Assembly (NCBI RefSeq): GCF_003573695.1
Contig: NC_039358.1
Coordinates: 159,640,920-159,704,919, forward strand
Source of the DNA: Papaver somniferum
Taxonomy: Eukaryota; Streptophyta; Magnoliopsida; Ranunculales; Papaveraceae
Direction: 5' to 3'
Length of the DNA: 64,000 nucleotides
Position numbers and translations under genes: made by a program. The notes beneath the pieces were generated by a model. It did not search any database. It saw only the letters and a program-made list of their open reading frames with translations, and was not told where the DNA came from. The stretch's first letter is position 1. The number at the start of each line of letters is the position of its first letter. Positions 58,829 to 64,000 of this stretch are shown here, piece after piece.

Positions 58829-61477
58829 TGTTAGATCATAGCTCGGTTGAACCCACCAAGCGTTGGTATGTCAAGTTTGGTTGTCATATTTTAGTGAGCC
58901 AAAACTCATTTAAAGAATCGCTTGATTATATACCAGAGTCAACTTCGTGCAGGTTAGCTTGAAAGTATTAGGATATGAGACATTACAAGTATTGCGAAGA
59001 CTTGAAGAAGTGAATAAGTAAGAAGCTACAACGACAACATCATCCTTCCACTTGAGGTTAGTGATATTTGACTTGAACTGTTTCATTCCCTAACGTATCT
59101 TTCAAGTCGTGCATATTGAAAACAAAACATCGACATAATCGTTTGAATGCTATTCTGATTATGTATGGGTATAAGGTGGAGATTTCATCCTAGGAAACAA
59201 TGTTTTACATTTGTTTTAATGAAGTAAATTCATGAACTTGTTTTGTGAATCGAAAGAGAAATCGCTAGGCATTATTGGTATTGTTATTCATTGCATATCT
59301 TTTGAACTACCAATATGTGTGATTAGTATAACCGCTCATGACTTGTTTATGTTCCTGGTAAAACTATTCACAAAGGCCTGACTTTTGTATTGGTATGACT
59401 TTTATTAGTGAAACCGATCTTAAGTAATCACTTGAGATGGTATGATCGATTTAGTGTTATTGGTATGACCGACTCTGGGTAAAGGGGAACCGATCCTAGT
59501 AAGAGGTGCAACCTACCACAAATGGGAATCGATCCTTGTATGAGGTGCATCAAGTTTTTAGAAGAAAGGGGAACCGATCCTATGGACATGTGCAACACGT
59601 TTTTAGGCAAGGGGGAACCGATCCTATGGACATGTGCAACAAGTACAAGTTAGATATCATATATATGTGGGAAACCGATCCTTGCACCTAGTCAACCGAA
59701 TTTTGGTAACTAGCGTGACTATGCAAAGTACTCACATGGAAGTAGAACCGTGAAACCCATGTTTAGTGATTGAGTGTTCTTGATCAATCACGTAGTTCTT
59801 GAAAGTTAGATGAACCAATTATAAACTTGTGTGGAAGTGTGGCAAATCGGTTTCAAGATTGTAAGTATGAAAGATGACTTACAAAGTAAAGATGTCGACA
59901 TAATTTGAACATGTGCAGTACCGCTTATCATTAATTGTTCAAAGTTATTCCTTAATAGCTAAAGGAAGAAAATCCCGGATCGAATAAAATAAATTAAGAA
60001 TCTGTTATTTGAGGTTTTTAATATTTTTTTTTGGAAAATAAAAATTAGTAATGTGCATTTACTAGTTGGAGATTTTCTAAGAGATTTTCGGTCAATATTT
60101 GGACAAAGCATTTCCAGGAATTATGAAAACCGAATTTGGAATATATTGCATATCTTTTGAATATTTTCGGTTTTGGAAATTCCTTGGTGTCCAAACTTCC
60201 TTGGTCTATAAATATCAAAGTTTGCATTTCGAGCTAACTAATCCTCAGAGACAGCAAAACTATCTCAGTTGTGCTGCTAATGGTGAAGCCGCCTATTCGG
60301 AGAGGAGAGTAACCTAATTAGGCGAAATATCTTATGACCGCTCAGTTTAAAGACTTCTTTGGGATTGAGAAGCTCTATTAGTACCATTGGTGGGAAACTA
60401 AATAGTTGCGGTTTATCTTTTGTTTTCGATTGATTTGATTGACTAACTGTGGTTGAACTTCGATTACACCTAGTTTGTTTATGCTCGAGAATCTTCTCTT
60501 CTGATCTAAAGACGTCTTGTGATAATTGTTAACAAACTCCGTTCTGTGCGTGATTGATCACAAGAGATTCAAGTTGATTGTGTGCAGGTGTTTATTGAAG
60601 ATCTAAGAAGATTTGAAGACAAAGAAGACTTTGAAGATTTCTGATTTGGGTTCATAATCTTTGGTGTGCACAATACTTGTTTCGGTAAAAGAGGATCCAA
60701 CTATAATCGGTTTATCCTTGTGGTAGATTAGACTGATCAGTTGTGTAGATCGACATCAATACAATTCTTTGTGATTAAAAGTATTGATTGCAAAATCTTA
60801 ACAATTACCTTGGTAGTTGATAATAAGATAGATCTAAGAACCTGACAAAGGAGTTTATTGAGATAAACAGAAGATCCTTTTGTCGAACTCACATCACTTG
60901 GTTGAAAAGAGTTGATACCAAACAGATTTGTCGTTCCTTTACTGTTTGGAATACGAACCAAAGGAATTGTTCCAAGTACGTGACTTATTACAGGTCGGAG
61001 GCGTCGGAATACAGACGGAACTATGTGAACTATAGGTTTAGTTACTTGGTTTCAAAAATACGAAGTTGGTTTGATTTTGTATAACTGCTTAATCCTGAGA
61101 GTATTCAATTCTGGACAAGGTCCCAGGATTTTTATGCATTTGGGGTTTCCTCGTTAACAAAATCTTGCTGTGTCATTTACTTTTATTTTCCACAATTATA
61201 ATTATTGTTATTATAATTTAAAGTAAATTATACAAACGTTAATTCCTATTTACTTGATAAGTAATCCTACCGTGTTTGGTTAAGTCCGAACCTTTTATCA
61301 AATAAACATACTTTGTTGTTGTATGTCTCAATCTCGTGTCCATAGACGATCACACGAAGTGCGAACCGATTAGTTGAATTGTCTCGACTCAGTCCATAGA
61401 CAATCACTTTCGGAGAAAGGACTTATATGTGGAAAAAGTTTTAGTTTGAGGTATATTTGGGTACCCTCATCTTTTCA
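58829..61477 (+). repeat. Family B 3' LTR
   Basis: Starts TGTTAGATCATAGCTCGG and ends CTTTTCA. Subrepeats at about 59485-59690. Followed by AGAAG. Confidence 0.88.
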
Positions 61478-61690
61478 AGAAGTGATACTAGGAGTAACCA
61501 GAGTGGTACCCTTGGTATTAATTAAAAAAGATTTGAAAGTTTCTGATTTCTTGGTATTATTTGATTTTGTAATGTAGAAGTTGATCTCGCGTTGTGGCCT
61601 CATTATTTTTTTGGTAAAAACAATGTATCGTATAAGTACTTTTTGGTTTTTCATCTTCATGTTCATGTTCTGCTTCGACCACAAAGGTGA
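61478..61690 (-). pseudogene. Gypsy-type gag remnant, 5' part
   Basis: The minus-strand frame from 61684 ends KSFLINTKGTTLVTPSITS at the Copia insertion. When the target duplication is taken once, the frame continues without a stop into 51992 (SVIPNITSTPSQNP), showing that the two pieces were one reading frame before insertion. Confidence 0.6.
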
Positions 61691-62831
61691 AAAAAATGGT
61701 TGAACTTAGGGAAGGGAAGCAGATAAAGTTCAGGAATCACTGTGTGATGTGTTTTGCAGTGTGACTTGTTGAACTACTGTGGAAGGGCTAGACTTATTGG
61801 CGTAAGTCTAATATTTACCTTAGGAATATGAAGTCATCTACAGTTGTTGTGAATGGACTGATTCCTCGTAAGTAATGGAGATCGTGATGGAGTTGAGAAG
61901 TGTAGGTCTTGGAGGTAGTGGTGAAGTCATGTCTGCTATATATGTCAGGGAATACCACCAGTTACGTATTGCCACTACTTCCTCATTTTCATAACTGCTC
62001 TTAACCATTTCCACTACTTTTTACTTTCTCATTGTAGATGTGATGCCACACCGCATGTTGTTATAAACCTCCAGACTAAAACCCCAATGAATATCCCCCC
62101 ATATGTGACATTTTGATGTCTTGTGGAATTACTACTGAAACTTGAGTAAATTTACTATTTTGGTTAAATTATGACAATATCTAGTTAAAATTAGTGAGGC
62201 AAGATGCTCAGTTCACTAAGTAGTATCAGACTGATCAATGTCAAGTCTAGTAAAAATAGTAAGTCTAGTAATGACTTAAATTTCAATAAGTCTAGGAGTA
62301 AACTGCATTAATATGATTTGAGCGCTGAGCTATAATGATAGGCAACGAGCGATAATATTTAAGCAATATAATGTAAGCGTTGAGCTATAAATAGTGATTC
62401 CATCTGTGGGCATTTGAGTAAGTTGGATACTCAATGATAGTATGAATGACCAATGATGGCGTTTTAGGTGGTCTGAACCGAGAGTCGAGTAGGTAATCCA
62501 ACATCAAGAGTTGTTAATTGAGAAATCATAGGGATGCGATAAACTTGGTGTTATGCGAAGGATACATCAAAGAGTAGAAGGTTGATAGCGCAGTGCAGTA
62601 CTCGTGCTAGCAAGCACCAATAACATGATAGGTTAGCGCTAACTAGAGCCAACACTGAGAAGTTTTGCTGCTGGTGTTGAAGGCACTAGCAATAAGAGAT
62701 GTGGCGCTGCAAAGCCACCGCTGTAACAGATTGTAGTAGGCACTAGCAATTGCCAGTGCCATGAGAGATGAAGCTAGAGCTAGCAATAGCCAGGGTAATC
62801 AGAGATTAAGTTGGACATGGTTCTACGTTGG
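61691..62831. other. Unassigned spacer with short repeated words
   Basis: Repeated AGCGNTGAGCTATAA (62318-62390) and GCACTAGCAAT / GCTAGCAATAGCCAG words (62680-62800). It may be the leader or LTR of the minus-strand Gypsy remnant. No gene. Confidence 0.35.
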
Positions 62832-63255
62832 GAGAGATTGAAGCTGGTGCTGGCTACTGATGTTGCTGGCCAATAGGCTTTCGTGTAAGAATAATTCCAC
62901 GGGCCCTTGTGCTCAGCCACGGTGCTAATGTTAGTATTTTTCATCTTCACTTCTTCTACTTACACAAATTGTGCTTGCATTTGGTCATTAATGGCATTGA
63001 TTTGTTACGAGGTAGTGTCGGGAGCCTGATGCCAATCTTGATCACACAAGTCAAAGATCTTGATGCTCTCTGCATCAAAAGATAAGGTAAGTTTGTAGAT
63101 TCAGTTGAGAATTTCTATAAATAAACTTATGAATTCATTCAAGCAAATGAACACATGATTAACAAATAAACTTCAAGTATTGAAGACTTTCATGGATACC
63201 CTTTTGTTCGAGACAAGTTATTGTGAGCACATTAATAAGCCAATATTACTCAATG
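62832..63255. repeat. Dispersed repeat, copy 2
   Basis: Partner of 32826-33285; same orientation, many substitutions and a few small indels. Confidence 0.75.
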
Positions 63256-63837
63256 ATAGTTCAAGGATTTTGGATCCTGGAGAAGCTAGGAGCTACGCAA
63301 TCCTTGCGTGTACTGAATGTGCAAGGAGTCTGAATTCGGAAGTGATCTGCATCAACAATGATGCTAAAAATATTGGTTCTTATCACTGTAATAAAAAAAG
63401 GTGGTGTTTGACTCCTTGATCAAAGAGTCAAAGTGGACAGGATTCACCGAAAATTGTCATCCCAAGATCGGGATCGACCGGATCGAGCTATGACTTGGAC
63501 GGCTGCGAATGATCAGTTCTGTTACGGGTGGCGTTTGGGTCATGCTCGGGGGCGTTTGGAGATGTCCAGATATTCAGAGATGTTCATGAGCGTAGGATCG
63601 AAAGAACTAAATAGTCTTTTCATAGGTGTTTATTAGTTTTACATAAAACCTTTTTCTCTTTTTCTTCTACTGCGGTTCTTCTCATCTCTCTCGCAGGAGC
63701 TATGGATTCTTGAGTATCCGTTTTTATTTCTGAGGTTTATGTGCTACTTCTATATGTTTGCCGGAAATTTTTTTCTCCATTTGATCGACGTAGGCTGATT
63801 GATTAATTAAGTTGTTTCTGCGATTTAAGTTTAGTTG
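63256..63837. other. Spacer and possible 5' leader
   Basis: From about 63640 the sequence becomes pyrimidine-rich (CTTTTTCTCTTTTTCTTCTA, CTCATCTCTCTCGCAG), like a plant 5' leader. No assigned gene. Confidence 0.3.
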
Positions 63838-64000
63838 ATGTCGAGGAGAGGAAGGAGGTAACCCTAGAAATTTTAAATCTGTATTTTTATTGGTTGATGT
63901 TTCCTGATTTGTGTCCGCTTTATGTGCTTGATGTAGGAAATTTAGGGGCAAAGTTTATAACATTGATTTAGGAGGCAAATTTAGTTTCCAAGACGATGCA
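63838..64000 (+). CDS. Possible first exons of a gene leaving the window
   Basis: ATG at 63838 starts MSRRGR with a donor AG|GTAACC at 63857/63858. An acceptor GATGTAG ends at 63936. Joining them keeps one frame open to the window end (FRGKVYNIDLGGKFSFQDDA). The first exon would be only 20 bases of coding sequence. Without splicing the frame stops after seven codons. I do not recognise the product; the call rests on leader-like sequence and splice signals only. Confidence 0.2.

Larger units (their letters stand above)
51993..61477 (+). mobile_element. Gag-only Copia retrotransposon, family B
   Basis: LTRs 51993-54686 and 58829-61477 are homologous and end in CTTTTCA. A perfect 5-bp duplication AGAAG flanks them (51988-51992 and 61478-61482). 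The internal region is 4.14 kb with a primer site, a gag C-terminal region and a purine tract, but no integrase, reverse transcriptase or RNase H. The 5' LTR begins TATTAG rather than TGTTAG. Family B LTRs are not alike to family A in sequence, but the start (TTAGA.CATAGCTCGGTTGAAC against TTAGAGCATTGCTCGGTCGAAC), primer site and purine tract are similar, so the families are distant relatives. Confidence 0.9.

Overview
The window looks like nuclear DNA of a eudicot plant. It is AT-rich, its introns are GT-AG, most of it is transposable elements, and the one clear host gene is a plant cell-wall glycosyltransferase of the GAUT family. The repeat style (long-LTR Copia elements with a TGGTATCAGA primer site) would suit a large, repeat-rich genome such as a poppy relative, but the species cannot be fixed from the sequence alone. 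No tRNA, rRNA or CRISPR array was seen.

Layout. 1-769: remnant of an LTR-retrotransposon-like repeat. 770-14463: a 13.7 kb composite hAT DNA transposon flanked by a perfect 8-bp target duplication (CATATACC). It holds three tandem copies of a three-exon transposase gene, four left ends in direct repeat and a single right end. Copies 1 and 2 are broken. Copy 3 has an open reading frame of 778 codons but has lost one zinc-finger cysteine. 15603-21831: a 6.2 kb candidate non-autonomous Mutator-like element with 67-bp inverted ends and a near-perfect 9-bp target duplication. It carries a GC-rich trinucleotide tract, an array of GGTTTC/GAAACC motifs and a coding-like fragment. 24251-26753: solo LTR on the minus strand. 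27940-30727: two-exon GAUT10-like gene on the plus strand, the only convincing host gene. 33316-35877: second solo LTR of the same family. 36564-38530: a diverged LTR relative. 40244-49045: gag-only Copia element (probably SIRE-like) with two 2.6 kb LTRs, fused at its right end to an inverted LTR fragment (49046-50804). 51993-61477: second gag-only Copia element of another family, with a perfect AGAAG target duplication, nested in a minus-strand Gypsy-type gag remnant (51040-51992 and 61478-61690). 62832-63255: second copy of a dispersed repeat also present at 32826-33285. 63838-64000: possible first exon(s) of a gene running off the window.

How it fits together. The window is an accessory, transposon-built stretch around one housekeeping-type gene. 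The most unusual object is the hAT array. Four left ends share one right end, so the locus is a nested set of potential transposons of 0.63, 5.1, 9.5 and 13.7 kb, with damage of a different kind in each transposase copy. Both Copia elements lack protease, integrase, reverse transcriptase and RNase H, so they could only have moved with enzymes supplied by other elements.
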